Below are positions 55,405 through 63,967 of a stretch of 64,000 nucleotides of DNA, one piece after another (the stretch's first letter is position 1; the number at the start of each line of letters is the position of its first letter). The position numbers and the translations under genes are program-made. The notes under the pieces are model-generated. The model had not been told where the DNA came from, did not search any database, and saw only the letters and a list, made by a program, of their open reading frames with translations. Source of the DNA: Neobacillus cucumis (GTDB lineage: Bacteria > Bacillota > Bacilli > Bacillales_B > DSM-18226); contig NZ_JAMBOH010000005.1 in the NCBI RefSeq assembly GCF_023715505.1, positions 186,001 through 250,000 of the forward strand. Direction: 5' to 3'.

Positions 55405-55760
55405 TTCTTCTGCACGACCTTGACGTTATTTTCATCTTTTATTAAACCCAATTTTTTAGCCTTTGCAAATATACGGTCATAAGAGCTTAGCTCACTAACT
55501 TGCACCTTAAGATCCTCATTAACCTTTTCCTGTTCGTTTATTTTATCCTGAACAATTTGGAGGTCTTTGTTCGCTTCATATAGCTTTGATTGATTTGAAA
55601 TAAGATGGATTGATCCAAAGCAAACCATTCCGGCAAACACCACTCCAATTATTTTTTCCCCCGGAGTCAGCCAGGACTTTTTAATTTTTACTTCACGCTT
55701 AATTTGAACCTTTTGCTCGGTTTGTTGCTGCTCTAATACTTTCCTGGCAAGATTACTCAA
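55401..55760 (-). CDS. ftsL: cell division protein FtsL
   Basis: Short bitopic membrane protein that forms a complex with DivIC and DivIB and controls septal wall synthesis. The 119 residues have a basic cytosolic N-terminus, one membrane helix at about 33-52, and an outside leucine-zipper-like coiled coil (about 60-100). Sequence is weakly conserved in the family; position between rsmH and pbpB, length and topology make the call. Confidence 0.94.
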   Translation of the reverse strand: MSNLARKVLEQQQTEQKVQIKREVKIKKSWLTPGEKIIGVVFAGMVCFGSIHLISNQSKLYEANKDLQIVQDKINEQEKVNEDLKVQVSELSSYDRIFAKAKKLGLIKDENNVKVVQKK

Positions 55761-55856
55761 ATACTTCCCCTCCAGATTCTATAATTTAATAGTAGTTCCT
55801 CTTATTTGATTAATGTAAAGCCAAGAGTGCACACAAAAACGTGCACTCTAGAACTT

Positions 55857-56789
55857 TTATAATTTTTCGGCAATCCGAAGCTTTGCAGACCGCGCCCGGT
55901 TGTTTTGCTCCAGTTCTGCTTCAGATGGAAGAATGGGTTTACGCGAAACTAGCTTTAAAATGGGTTTATACGCATCTGGAATGATGGGTAAACCCTTTGG
56001 TAATGGGGGTGTCTCACTTGCCTTTTTAAAGGCTGCCTTACAAATTCGATCCTCCAGGGAATGGAAGGTAATCACACTTATTCTGCCCTCAGGATTGAGT
56101 ATGTCTATGGCTTGGTTTAGAGACTGTTCAAATACGGCCAGTTCATCGTTAACAGCGATTCTGACTGCTTGAAATACTCGCTTAGCAGGGTGTCCACCCT
56201 TTCTTCTTGCCGGTGCTGGGATGGCTTCCTTAATTAACTCGACCAGTTCCCCGGTGGTCTCAATCGGCTTAACTGCTCTCGCGCTCTCAATTTTTCGAGC
56301 AATTTGCTTTGAAAATTTCTCTTCACCATAACGAAAAAAGATTCGGACGAGATCTTCATATGCCCAGTGATTAATGACGTCGAATGCGGATATATCAGCA
56401 TCGTTATCCATTCTCATGTCTAACGGGGCATCATGATGGTAACTAAACCCACGCTCAGGTGTATCCAGCTGCGGCGATGATACTCCCAAATCATATAAAA
56501 TTCCATCTACCTTATAGACTCCGAGTTTTTCAAGCTCTTCCTTCAAATATAAAAAATTACTTTTGATAATGACTAATTGCTCACCATATTCGGCTAATTT
56601 CACTTTCGCATTAGCAATGGCGGTTTCATCCTGGTCAAATGCATAAAGTTTTCCACCCGCACCAAGTCTTGAAAGAATAAGAGCGCTATGACCTGCCCCT
56701 CCCAATGTACAGTCAACATAGATGCCATCTGACTTAATGTCCAATCCGTCAACAGCTTCATTTAATAACACAGTTGTATGTTCAAACAT
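55857..56789 (-). CDS. rsmH: 16S rRNA (cytosine-1402-N4)-methyltransferase RsmH
   Basis: SAM-dependent methylation of the N4 position of C1402 in the ribosomal P site. The 310 residues include the SAM motif [16 protein letters not shown] near 24-39, [12 protein letters not shown] near 98-109, and the C-terminal [18 protein letters not shown] segment, all diagnostic of MraW. It lies between mraZ and ftsL as in nearly all dcw clusters. Confidence 0.97.
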   Translation of the reverse strand: MFEHTTVLLNEAVDGLDIKSDGIYVDCTLGGAGHSALILSRLGAGGKLYAFDQDETAIANAKVKLAEYGEQLVIIKSNFLYLKEELEKLGVYKVDGILYDLGVSSPQLDTPERGFSYHHDAPLDMRMDNDADISAFDVINHWAYEDLVRIFFRYGEEKFSKQIARKIESARAVKPIETTGELVELIKEAIPAPARRKGGHPAKRVFQAVRIAVNDELAVFEQSLNQAIDILNPEGRISVITFHSLEDRICKAAFKKASETPPLPKGLPIIPDAYKPILKLVSRKPILPSEAELEQNNRARSAKLRIAEKL

Positions 56790-56853
56790 TTACGTACCTT
56801 CCTTTTCCAATCGAACGATATTAACGAGAAATATATTAATATAACTTTTCCCA

Positions 56854-57285
56854 TTATATATCAAAGCCAATCATATTTTCTGCTATTTCAGCAAAAGATT
56901 CCTCAGATTGTGAAAAATAATCCTCCCAAATCTGCTTGCTCCAAATTTCAATTCGATTGGAAACACCTAAAATAACACATTCTTTCTCTAATTTAGCATA
57001 CTGCAATAGTGGTGTTGGGATATTAATTCTTCCTTGTTTATCCAGTTCGCTTTCTGTTGCTCCGGAAAAGAAGAACCTAGTAAAAGCACGGGCATCTTTT
57101 TTAGTCAGCGGCAGACCTTTTAATTTTTCTTCTATCAGGCCCCACTCAGATACTGGGTAACCAAACAAACATTGATCCAATCCTCTCGTGATAATAAACA
57201 TGTCGCCAAGTTCTTCACGGAATTTGGAGGGCACAATTAAACGGCCTTTACTATCAATGCTGTGATGGTACTCACCCATGAACAT
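56854..57285 (-). CDS. mraZ: transcriptional regulator MraZ
   Basis: AbrB-like DNA-binding protein that forms rings and regulates the division cluster. The 143 residues start [19 protein letters not shown] and hold the duplicated MraZ domain with DxxGR signatures ([13 protein letters not shown] and [13 protein letters not shown]). I choose the ATG at 57285, eight bases after GGGGG; the longer open frame adds five residues not found in the family. Upstream lie four or five GTGG boxes that fit its known type of target. Confidence 0.96.
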   Translation of the reverse strand: MFMGEYHHSIDSKGRLIVPSKFREELGDMFIITRGLDQCLFGYPVSEWGLIEEKLKGLPLTKKDARAFTRFFFSGATESELDKQGRINIPTPLLQYAKLEKECVILGVSNRIEIWSKQIWEDYFSQSEESFAEIAENMIGFDI

Positions 57286-57293
57286 ACCCGATA

Positions 57294-57368
57294 CCCCCAC
57301 TTTCTATAAAAAATGTACCACATTCCCCCACTTTCCTCCACCTATTTTTTAACTATTCGCCCCACTTT
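57294..57368 (-). promoter_or_regulatory. MraZ-type GTGG box array upstream of mraZ
   Basis: Minus-strand GTGG occurs at 57362-57365, 57338-57341, 57328-57331, 57318-57321 and 57297-57300. The middle three are exactly 10 bp apart. Three of the five lie in the longer word AAAGTGGGG (57360-57368, 57325-57334, 57294-57303). MraZ proteins are known to bind TGGG or AAAGTG repeats spaced about one helical turn. A possible extended -10 (TGGTACATT) overlaps the array, suggesting autoregulation. Confidence 0.72.
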
Positions 57369-57414
57369 CTAAAAAATCCTTTTTTAGCAGTGATTTTTTA
57401 GAAAAAAAAAGAAA

Positions 57415-57438
57415 AACTCCACGGCTAAAGGTGGAGTT
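57415..57438 (-). terminator. rho-independent terminator after bshC
   Basis: Minus strand AACTCCAC and GTGGAGTT form an eight-base-pair stem around an eight-base loop, followed by TTTCTTTTTTTTTC. It starts five bases after the bshC stop and separates it from mraZ. Confidence 0.9.
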
Positions 57439-57442
57439 TTAT

Positions 57443-59077
57443 CTATAGTTTTATTACTTTATGCCTGCCATCAAATTCATAGCTTCCAGTCATAATATCA
57501 TCTATAAAGTTTTGACCATATTGGTTTAAATAATAAAAGATATTCCAAATTCGCTCTTGCGGGGAACCCTCTGGACGTAAGGCAAGGTCAACACGTGCAT
57601 ATTTTTTTAAAACGATATCGTGTTGTAACTTAACGGTTTCTTCAAGTTTCGATTTCATGAAACCAATTTCTTTTAATAGATAATTTTCATTTTTCTTAAG
57701 CATTGGTAAAAGCCCGCGATCTAGCTGCTCTGTTTTTACTTTAATTAAATTGTACTGTTCCTGGAGAAGACTAATGGTATTTGTGAATAACTGTTCAAGT
57801 TCCTGGTCTTTTATAGCTTCTAAAAATCTTCCTCTATCTTGCTTTGTACCCTTACTTAACACTTCAGCTAAATCTAAGTTCAATTCAGAAAGATCAGTTT
57901 CAACCGAACGATCTAAGAAGGTTATATTTAATCGTGGTACAATTGGCGGCATTTTTATATCAAACTGCTCAAAGACAAGTTTTAGCTCCGCCCAATAAGC
58001 AATTTCCCCCGGTCCTGCAATAAAGGCTATCGTTGGGAAAAGCCATTCTTGCATTAAGGGACGAGTTACCACATTATTGCTTAAAACAGCTGGATTTTCA
58101 TTGGCTATTGAAATTAATTCCTCTTTTGAAAAAGAAATCGCTCCACTTTTACCCACAAAGCAATCGTTTTCACGTTCAAACTCCAATAATAGTCTCTCAT
58201 TTAATCGCTGATCATAATAGAAGAGATTGGCCGCATTCTCTGATGCATCAATTATCTTTGGAAAACCCTTCTTTTCTATTTGCTTTTGCTGCTCTAATAA
58301 AGAATAGGTAATCCTGTCGTGATGTTTAATCTGCTGTTTGAAAAATTCCTTTTGTAACTGACGGAATTCTTTGTTACCAGAGTCAACGATGAGAAGCCCA
58401 TAATCCTTAAATAGTTCCATAATAAGGTTAGCAAAAAAATCAACAAAGGTGGTCGACTTTGCTATTTGCTCCTCAGCTAACGCTAACAGTCCGTTGGTAT
58501 ATTCGGTTTCACCAAAATTCTTTATTAAGTTCTGAACCCAAGAGTGACAAATACCTTTATCCAATACAATATCAGATACCATCTTCTTTTGATGCACCTT
58601 TTCAGGATATACCCATTTATCTACACTCTGCTCATTCTGGACAAAAACATGATTGACTTCTTGAAAATCATGATCTTCTCCCGCAATCCAAAAAACAGGG
58701 ATAACCGGAACACCAAGTTGCCTTTCTTTTTGTTCTGCGAGCTTTATAATAGAAATGACCTTATGTATGGAATAAAGTGGTCCTGTAAGGATCCCTGCTT
58801 GTTGACCGCCAATTACGACAAGACTATCAGCTAGTTTAAGTTTATCAATTGATCTCTTTACAGCTTCTGAAGTAGGAAAACTCTCCATAAAGCTTTCAAT
58901 ATGCCGAGCAACCTCGATGCGGGGAAACGCTCTATTGTTTAACTCAGCTATTCTTTTCATATCTTCTTGAGAGTCATTATACCGATAATGAAAAAAAGGC
59001 TGTACCTCAACAGATTGTTCCAGATAATTCGATGCAAACCGATTAGTTGCCGGCAAAGAGAGATTCAAAATCTCCAT
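57443..59077 (-). CDS. bshC: bacillithiol biosynthesis cysteine-adding enzyme BshC
   Basis: Adds cysteine to glucosaminyl-malate, the last step of bacillithiol synthesis; bacillithiol is the main low-molecular-weight thiol of Bacillaceae. The 544 residues match the family. A Rossmann core has GGQQAGILTGPLYSIHKVI near 91-109 and VFWIAGEDHDFQEVNHV near 148-164, followed by a long C-terminal coiled coil (about 390-465). It lies directly upstream of mraZ, as in B. subtilis. Confidence 0.96.
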   Translation of the reverse strand: MEILNLSLPATNRFASNYLEQSVEVQPFFHYRYNDSQEDMKRIAELNNRAFPRIEVARHIESFMESFPTSEAVKRSIDKLKLADSLVVIGGQQAGILTGPLYSIHKVISIIKLAEQKERQLGVPVIPVFWIAGEDHDFQEVNHVFVQNEQSVDKWVYPEKVHQKKMVSDIVLDKGICHSWVQNLIKNFGETEYTNGLLALAEEQIAKSTTFVDFFANLIMELFKDYGLLIVDSGNKEFRQLQKEFFKQQIKHHDRITYSLLEQQKQIEKKGFPKIIDASENAANLFYYDQRLNERLLLEFERENDCFVGKSGAISFSKEELISIANENPAVLSNNVVTRPLMQEWLFPTIAFIAGPGEIAYWAELKLVFEQFDIKMPPIVPRLNITFLDRSVETDLSELNLDLAEVLSKGTKQDRGRFLEAIKDQELEQLFTNTISLLQEQYNLIKVKTEQLDRGLLPMLKKNENYLLKEIGFMKSKLEETVKLQHDIVLKKYARVDLALRPEGSPQERIWNIFYYLNQYGQNFIDDIMTGSYEFDGRHKVIKL

Positions 59078-59163
59078 TCGTGTACTTCCTTTCTGTTACC
59101 GTGATTCATTCTTAGAAGAGTATACCATTATCCACCCCATATAAAGAAAACTTTTGCTCTAAA

Positions 59164-59559
59164 TTAGGATGAAAAACTAAAGATGATGGCTCGAGACACT
59201 ATACCATAAAAGGTAAGGACAAAATAGGTGAAAAAGAATAAGATAAAATTAAAACGCCAAAACCCTTTCCATATACGTTTAACAATAATTTCCTCCTTAA
59301 CCTTCCAGTGAACGAAAATAAACACCATTGCAATCACGATCATTACTAGTATTATTAACCAAAAAAACGATTTATCCCAAAGAGTGACAATTAAAAAATG
59401 AACAGAAATAATATAAAAAATAGTTGTATAATCAAGAGCCATATGGAGCGCTTTTTTGGTGGTTTTTAAGGTTATCTTTATTACAGTAAAAACAAGAATT
59501 GTCCCTATTACCGGAATCGCAAAGAAAACAGTTAGAACAGACGAAAAAATAGTGCTCAT
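59164..59559 (-). CDS. DUF3397 family membrane protein
   Basis: A 131-residue hydrophobic protein with four predicted membrane helices (about 7-29, 42-60, 64-84 and 100-122) and basic loops (TLKTTKKALH, WKVKEEIIVKRIWK). It matches the DUF3397 type found in Bacillaceae between panE and bshC. No catalytic residues or known function. Its ATG overlaps the panE stop by one base (TAATG), so the two are translationally coupled. Confidence 0.82.
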   Translation of the reverse strand: MSTIFSSVLTVFFAIPVIGTILVFTVIKITLKTTKKALHMALDYTTIFYIISVHFLIVTLWDKSFFWLIILVMIVIAMVFIFVHWKVKEEIIVKRIWKGFWRFNFILFFFTYFVLTFYGIVSRAIIFSFSS

Positions 59560-60458
59560 TATATGACCACTCCTTGGCTCTCTATTCCTTTAATAAGATA
59601 ATAAAGTGTTTCTAGTTGAGGAAATTTCTTTCCTTGTTTGTTGGCTTCTTCTAGTAAATAACCTAAAATGGCATCTACCTCTGTCAGCCGTTTAGCCTCA
59701 ATATCTTTTAACATGGACGAACGATTATCCCGTGTTTTTTTACAAATCTGTATCACATGCTCCCAGTATTTTTCCGGGTGCTCAAGGTTTAAAATGGAAG
59801 TAATTTCACTAAAGAGATTTTCTAAGATTTTATAAAAAAATGGATTATCAATTAGTGCCCCATTATTCACTTGAAGTATCGCTGTTAAAGGATTGATCAT
59901 AGCGTTTGCAATTAACTTTTTTTCCAACATGGCAAAATACTCTTCTTGATAGGTGATTGGAAACACATTGGAAACGGCTGAGGCAAACATTTTTAGGAAA
60001 CCTGGGTCACCTTTATAGACCGCAACGTTAGTGGTCCCTATACCATTGTGTCTCACCGTGTATGGATTCTCTTTAAGTGCTCCATGCTCTACAGAACCGA
60101 CAAACAAATTGTTCGCCTTAATATCGTCTAACAGTTTTAAATGTCCCATCCCATTTTGTAAAAATAGTATGTTTTCTGGCTTGGATGGTAACTGAGATAT
60201 CCTCTCTATAATTGAAAATAGCTGGTATTGCTTTACAGCGATAATAGTTAAAGCCTCTGATCCCTGCCAGTCCACAATTGGTAACGCTTTAACCTTCGCA
60301 ATAGTCTCTTCTCTCCCGCTCTGCAATAAGACATTATGTTGATTAATTTCAGCTGCTTGTTCCTTTGACCTTGTATAAACAGTTACGTCAAAAACACGGC
60401 TAAGGTAAGCAGCAAATAACAACCCAATCGATCCCGCACCAATAATACCAACCCTCAT
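59559..60458 (-). CDS. panE: 2-dehydropantoate 2-reductase
   Basis: NADPH-dependent reduction of ketopantoate to pantoate for pantothenate/CoA synthesis. The 299 residues begin MRVGIIGAGSIGLLFAAYLS, the Rossmann NADP motif GAGSIG. The catalytic-lysine segment (KKLIANAMINPLTAIL) and the C-terminal helical domain follow. I set the start at the ATG at 60458 behind AGAGGGG; the open frame runs 78 codons further upstream but that part is translation of an intergenic repeat. A paralogue elsewhere cannot be excluded. Confidence 0.93.
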   Translation of the reverse strand: MRVGIIGAGSIGLLFAAYLSRVFDVTVYTRSKEQAAEINQHNVLLQSGREETIAKVKALPIVDWQGSEALTIIAVKQYQLFSIIERISQLPSKPENILFLQNGMGHLKLLDDIKANNLFVGSVEHGALKENPYTVRHNGIGTTNVAVYKGDPGFLKMFASAVSNVFPITYQEEYFAMLEKKLIANAMINPLTAILQVNNGALIDNPFFYKILENLFSEITSILNLEHPEKYWEHVIQICKKTRDNRSSMLKDIEAKRLTEVDAILGYLLEEANKQGKKFPQLETLYYLIKGIESQGVVI

Positions 60459-60497
60459 GGAAGTGTACCCCTCTTTTTTAATACTCTGTAAATTCGG

Positions 60498-60601
60498 CTG
60501 TTGATTGCAGCGAAAGAAACCCGCTTTCCGCGGGCGTGCCCGGGAGCCTCCTCGGCCCCGTACTCCCGCAGGAGTCGAGCACCTTCCGCTCCAATCAACA
60601 G
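60498..60601. repeat. palindromic repeat with terminal inverted repeats, family B copy 1
   Basis: A 104-bp GC-rich element bounded by CTGTTGATTG and CAATCAACAG. Inside are the palindromes CCCGCTTTCCGCGGG and CCGGGAGCCTCCTCGGCC, and the arm CTCCCGCAGGAGTCGAGCAC. ATACTC/GAGTAT pairs extend the ends. The right terminal 19 bases recur at 8493-8511. It lies upstream of panE in the 287-base gap after the carboxylase terminator and encodes no transposase. Confidence 0.78.
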
Positions 60602-60710
60602 AGTATAAAAAACAACAATATCGTTTTACAGAGCTTTTTTTTAAAAAATAGTATCTTAATATGCCTGCTAATATTCTATCAGATGATGCCATTTGTTAGT
60701 AGATATAAAA

Positions 60711-60739
60711 AACCTTTTCGAGCATAAGTCGAAAAGGTT
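60711..60739 (-). terminator. rho-independent terminator of the acyl-CoA carboxylase operon
   Basis: Minus strand AACCTTTTCGA and TCGAAAAGGTT form an eleven-base-pair stem around a seven-base loop, followed by TTTTATAT, seven bases after the last gene. Confidence 0.92.
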
Positions 60740-60745
60740 CAATCA

Positions 60746-62287
60746 TTATACTGGATAGACCGGATGCTTTCTGACACTAAAGGTAACCTCTTTAGTTTCG
60801 TAGTAAGCAAATCGTTGTATTAGAATATCTCTTAGTTCGGAAGGAGCTACGATTTCATCCACTATTAATTCTGAAGCTAACTTATATATGTCGATATGCT
60901 CCTTATACTCTTTATGCTTTTCTTGTACAAAAGCGATTTTTTCTTTTGGATCGGCGATTTCATTGATTTTATTAGAGTAGACGGCATTCACTGCTGCTTC
61001 TGGACCCATAACCGCGATTTGGGCAGTCGGCAGGGCAATACAGCAGTCAGGTTCAAATGCGGGACCTGCCATTGCATAAAGTCCTGCACCATAAGCCTTT
61101 CTAACAATAACGGAAATCTTTGGTACAGTGGCCGAACTCATTGCGGCAATTAATTTGGCGCCATGACGGATAATCCCCGCCCGTTCCACTTTTGTGCCAA
61201 TCATAAAGCCCGGGACATCTGCTAAAAATAATAAAGGGATATGGAAAGCATCACAAAGCTGAATGAATTTTGCAGCTTTATCTGCTGAATCAACAAATAA
61301 CACGCCGCCTTTAACCTTTGGCTGATTAGCGATAATTCCAACCGCTCTCCCATCGATTCGAGCTAAGCCGGTAATAATCTCAGGTGCGAAAAGCTTCTTG
61401 ATTTCATAATAACTCCCATTGTCAACTAATCGTTCTATACATTCTACCATGTCAAATGGAGCATTTTGGTTTTCCGGAATAATCGCTTCTAGGTCCCGGC
61501 CTTCTTTTGCTTGGACACCAGCAGTCTGTTTAGGCACTTCTTTGAAGCTTGAGGGAAAAAAGCTGATATATTTTTTGGCTGATTCAATTGCTTCTTCCTC
61601 ACTGTAGGCCAGCACATCCCCACAACCCGAGATGGTACAATGCATCCGGGCCCCGCCCATTTCCTCTAGCGTTACTTTTTCGCCGATGACCTTTTCTGCC
61701 ATTCTTGGAGAGCCTAAATACATTGATGCATTTTGGTCGACCATAATGACAATGTCACAAAATGCCGGGATGTAAGCTCCTCCAGCTGCAGAAGGTCCAA
61801 ATAAAATACATACCTGTGGAATCATACCAGATAGCTTTACTTGATTATAAAATATTTTTCCTGCGCCGCGTCGATTTGGAAACATCTCTACTTGGTCTGT
61901 AATTCTGGCCCCGGCTGAATCAACTAAATAAAATAAAGGCACTTTCAATTTTTCCGCTGTTTCTTGAATTCGAATTATTTTCTCAACTGTGCGCGCTCCC
62001 CAAGAACCTGCTTTTACCGTTGAGTCATTCGCCATCACACACACTGTTTGGCCATTAATTTTACCAATAGCTGTTACAACACCATCAGCAGGAAGGTCAC
62101 CGGCTTTAAAATTAGCAAATTTTCCGTCCTCTTCATACTTACCAGCATCAAATAATAACGATAATCGCTCACGCACAAATAGCTTATTTTGCTCCTTAGC
62201 CTTCTCATGATACTTAGGCTGGCCGCCGGCTTCGATTTTTCTACGATTGTCGTTTAATTGTTCAACTAACGTATTTATGGTTGCCAT
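60746..62287 (-). CDS. acyl-CoA carboxylase carboxyltransferase (beta) subunit
   Basis: Transfers the carboxyl group from biotin to an acyl-CoA. The 513 residues contain both crotonase-fold halves: the N half with DSAGARITDQVEMFPNRRGAG and FGPSAAGGAYIPAFCD, and the C half with FLADVPGFMIGTKVERAGIIRHGAK and RKAYGAGLYAMAGPAFEPD. These are typical of propionyl/methylmalonyl- or methylcrotonyl-type enzymes rather than AccA/AccD. It is probably the counterpart of B. subtilis YngE. The acyl substrate cannot be told from sequence reading alone. Its partner biotinyl and biotin-carboxylase subunits lie just upstream. Confidence 0.9.
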   Translation of the reverse strand: MATINTLVEQLNDNRRKIEAGGQPKYHEKAKEQNKLFVRERLSLLFDAGKYEEDGKFANFKAGDLPADGVVTAIGKINGQTVCVMANDSTVKAGSWGARTVEKIIRIQETAEKLKVPLFYLVDSAGARITDQVEMFPNRRGAGKIFYNQVKLSGMIPQVCILFGPSAAGGAYIPAFCDIVIMVDQNASMYLGSPRMAEKVIGEKVTLEEMGGARMHCTISGCGDVLAYSEEEAIESAKKYISFFPSSFKEVPKQTAGVQAKEGRDLEAIIPENQNAPFDMVECIERLVDNGSYYEIKKLFAPEIITGLARIDGRAVGIIANQPKVKGGVLFVDSADKAAKFIQLCDAFHIPLLFLADVPGFMIGTKVERAGIIRHGAKLIAAMSSATVPKISVIVRKAYGAGLYAMAGPAFEPDCCIALPTAQIAVMGPEAAVNAVYSNKINEIADPKEKIAFVQEKHKEYKEHIDIYKLASELIVDEIVAPSELRDILIQRFAYYETKEVTFSVRKHPVYPV

Positions 62288-62312
62288 TGTAATCCCCCTT
62301 TTTCTAAAAATG

Positions 62313-62525
62313 CTATTCTAGGACCAGCAATACATCTCCTTCATTTACAAAATCCCCAATTTTCACTCTTACTTCCCGGACAACTCCCTCTGTTCCGCTC
62401 TCGATAGGGATTTCCATTTTCATTGATTCTAACATGACTACTTCCTGATCTGGATTTACTTGGGCCCCAGCTGAAACAAAAACATTTAGGATAGTACCTG
62501 CCATTGATGCTGTAATTTCTTTCAT
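62313..62525 (-). CDS. biotin/lipoyl attachment carrier protein
   Basis: A 70-residue stand-alone biotinyl domain. The biotin-accepting lysine is in LESMKMEIPI near residue 33, with the turn glycines GTxLNVFVSAGAQV before it and VNEGDVLLVLE at the end. Here the usual AMKM is SMKM, as in several decarboxylase-type carriers. It is expected to shuttle carboxylate between the subunits encoded on either side. It resembles YngHB of B. subtilis in size and context. Confidence 0.92.
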   Translation of the reverse strand: MKEITASMAGTILNVFVSAGAQVNPDQEVVMLESMKMEIPIESGTEGVVREVRVKIGDFVNEGDVLLVLE

Positions 62526-62538
62526 ATGAATTCTCCCC

Positions 62539-63876
62539 TTATTTCAGATCATTTTTATTTAAAAAATTGGTTGAATAGTCTCCCGTTTGGAATGAGTCAG
62601 TTTCTAAAATATTTAAAAATAGTGGCACATTTGTTTTTATGCCCTCGATGTTTACATCTTTAAAGAAGCGTTTGGCTGATGTTATCACCGTTTGTCGTGA
62701 TGAACCGTAAAAAATGCATTTGGCAATCAACGGGTCATAAAAAGGAGTTACAGTCCCGCCTTCAACATAGCCGTAATCAATCCTGGCCCCTTCTTCCATA
62801 TTCCATTTAAGAGTGGTAATTTTTCCTGGTGAAGGTAAAAAGCGGACAGGATCTTCCGCATACAGTCGAAATTCAATAGCATTACCTTTTGAACTAATTT
62901 CAGACTGCTGTAAAGGCAGCTTTTCTCCGCGGGCAACGAGTATTTGCCACTTTACTAAATCAAGCCCTGTAATCATTTCGGTTACCGGGTGCTCTACCTG
63001 CAGGCGTGTGTTCATTTCAAGAAAATAAAAGTTCTCTTGTTGATCAACAATAAATTCAATCGTTCCCGCGTTTGTATACTGGACAGCATGTGCCGCTTTA
63101 ATCGCTGTTTCAAACATTTTCTGCCGTGTCTTATCAGATAAAAATGGTGACGGTGATTCTTCAACAACCTTTTGGTGTCTTCTTTGTATTGAACAATCCC
63201 TTTCATACAAGTGGACAATATTGCCGAAGTGGTCTCCAAAAACTTGAACTTCAATATGTCTGCTATCTGGAATATATTTTTCGATAAATACTTCATCAGA
63301 ACCAAAGTAAGTCAACGCCCTCTTCTTTGTGGATTCATATGACTTAACGAGCGCTTGCTCATTCTCACAAAGAATCATGCCTATTCCACCCCCGCCCCCA
63401 CTTGCCTTAAGCATAATTGGGTAACCAATGGTTTCCGCTAACCTGCATCCCTCCTCAATGGTCTTTAATCCATTGCTGCTTCCCGGTACAACTGGGACGC
63501 CTGCCTTCTCCATTGTTTGGCGTGAAGCAATTTTATCCCCCATCAATTCAATTGTTTTAGGCTCGGGTCCGATAAAGATGATTCCGGCATTTCTGGTCTG
63601 CTCAGCAAAAGCAGCATTTTCCGATAAAAATCCATATCCAGGGTGAATCGCATCCACCTTTTCGTCCTTTGCGATTTCCAATATCTTGTCAATTCGCAAA
63701 TAAGATTTGCTGACATGCGGTTCCCCCACACATACCGCCTTAGTTGCTGCTTTTACAAAAGGCATTTCCTTATCTGCCTCGGAATAAATGGCAATGGTTT
63801 CAATCCCCATCATTTGACAGGTATTAATAATCCTAAGGGCAATTTCTCCTCGATTAGCAATTAGAATTTTTTGCAC
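62539..63876 (-). CDS. acyl-CoA carboxylase biotin carboxylase subunit
   Basis: ATP-grasp enzyme that carboxylates biotin on the carrier protein. The 445 residues match AccC/YngH length. The N-terminal preATP-grasp domain starts MQKILIANRGEIALRIINTC; the glycine-rich ATP loop is KASGGGGGIGM near 157-167, and the active-site EMNTRLQVEHPVTE is near 287-300. The start is GTG at 63876 behind AAAGGGGAAG. Because the module has its own carboxyltransferase it is probably catabolic or odd-chain acyl-CoA metabolism rather than fatty-acid synthesis; this is inference. Confidence 0.92.
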   Translation of the reverse strand: MQKILIANRGEIALRIINTCQMMGIETIAIYSEADKEMPFVKAATKAVCVGEPHVSKSYLRIDKILEIAKDEKVDAIHPGYGFLSENAAFAEQTRNAGIIFIGPEPKTIELMGDKIASRQTMEKAGVPVVPGSSNGLKTIEEGCRLAETIGYPIMLKASGGGGGIGMILCENEQALVKSYESTKKRALTYFGSDEVFIEKYIPDSRHIEVQVFGDHFGNIVHLYERDCSIQRRHQKVVEESPSPFLSDKTRQKMFETAIKAAHAVQYTNAGTIEFIVDQQENFYFLEMNTRLQVEHPVTEMITGLDLVKWQILVARGEKLPLQQSEISSKGNAIEFRLYAEDPVRFLPSPGKITTLKWNMEEGARIDYGYVEGGTVTPFYDPLIAKCIFYGSSRQTVITSAKRFFKDVNIEGIKTNVPLFLNILETDSFQTGDYSTNFLNKNDLK

Positions 63877-63953
63877 GTTTCTTCCCCTTTCATACCCCTT
63901 TTAATGCCTTCTTTATGTTTTTCTACATCATTAAAGAAATTTCCTGCAAACTT

Positions 63954-63967
63954 TGTAACCGCTTTCG
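63954..63967 (-). promoter_or_regulatory. CcpA cre-like operator upstream of the carboxylase genes
   Basis: Minus strand CGAAAGCGGTTACA matches the strong cre sequence TGAAAGCGGTTACA at 13 of 14 positions. It lies 78 bp before the GTG start. It suggests glucose repression of the operon, fitting a catabolic role. The 124 bases from the operon start to the window edge hold no other supported gene. Confidence 0.7.

Noticed and set aside
60459..60692. N-terminal extension of panE by 78 residues
   Set aside because: The extension translates the family B repeat and is basic and low in complexity; the ATG at 60458 has a ribosome-binding site and starts directly with the Rossmann motif.
63877..63953. 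Promoter boxes TTGCAG and TAGAAA upstream of the biotin carboxylase gene
   Set aside because: An 18-bp spacing can be drawn but both matches are weak, so only the cre-like site was listed.
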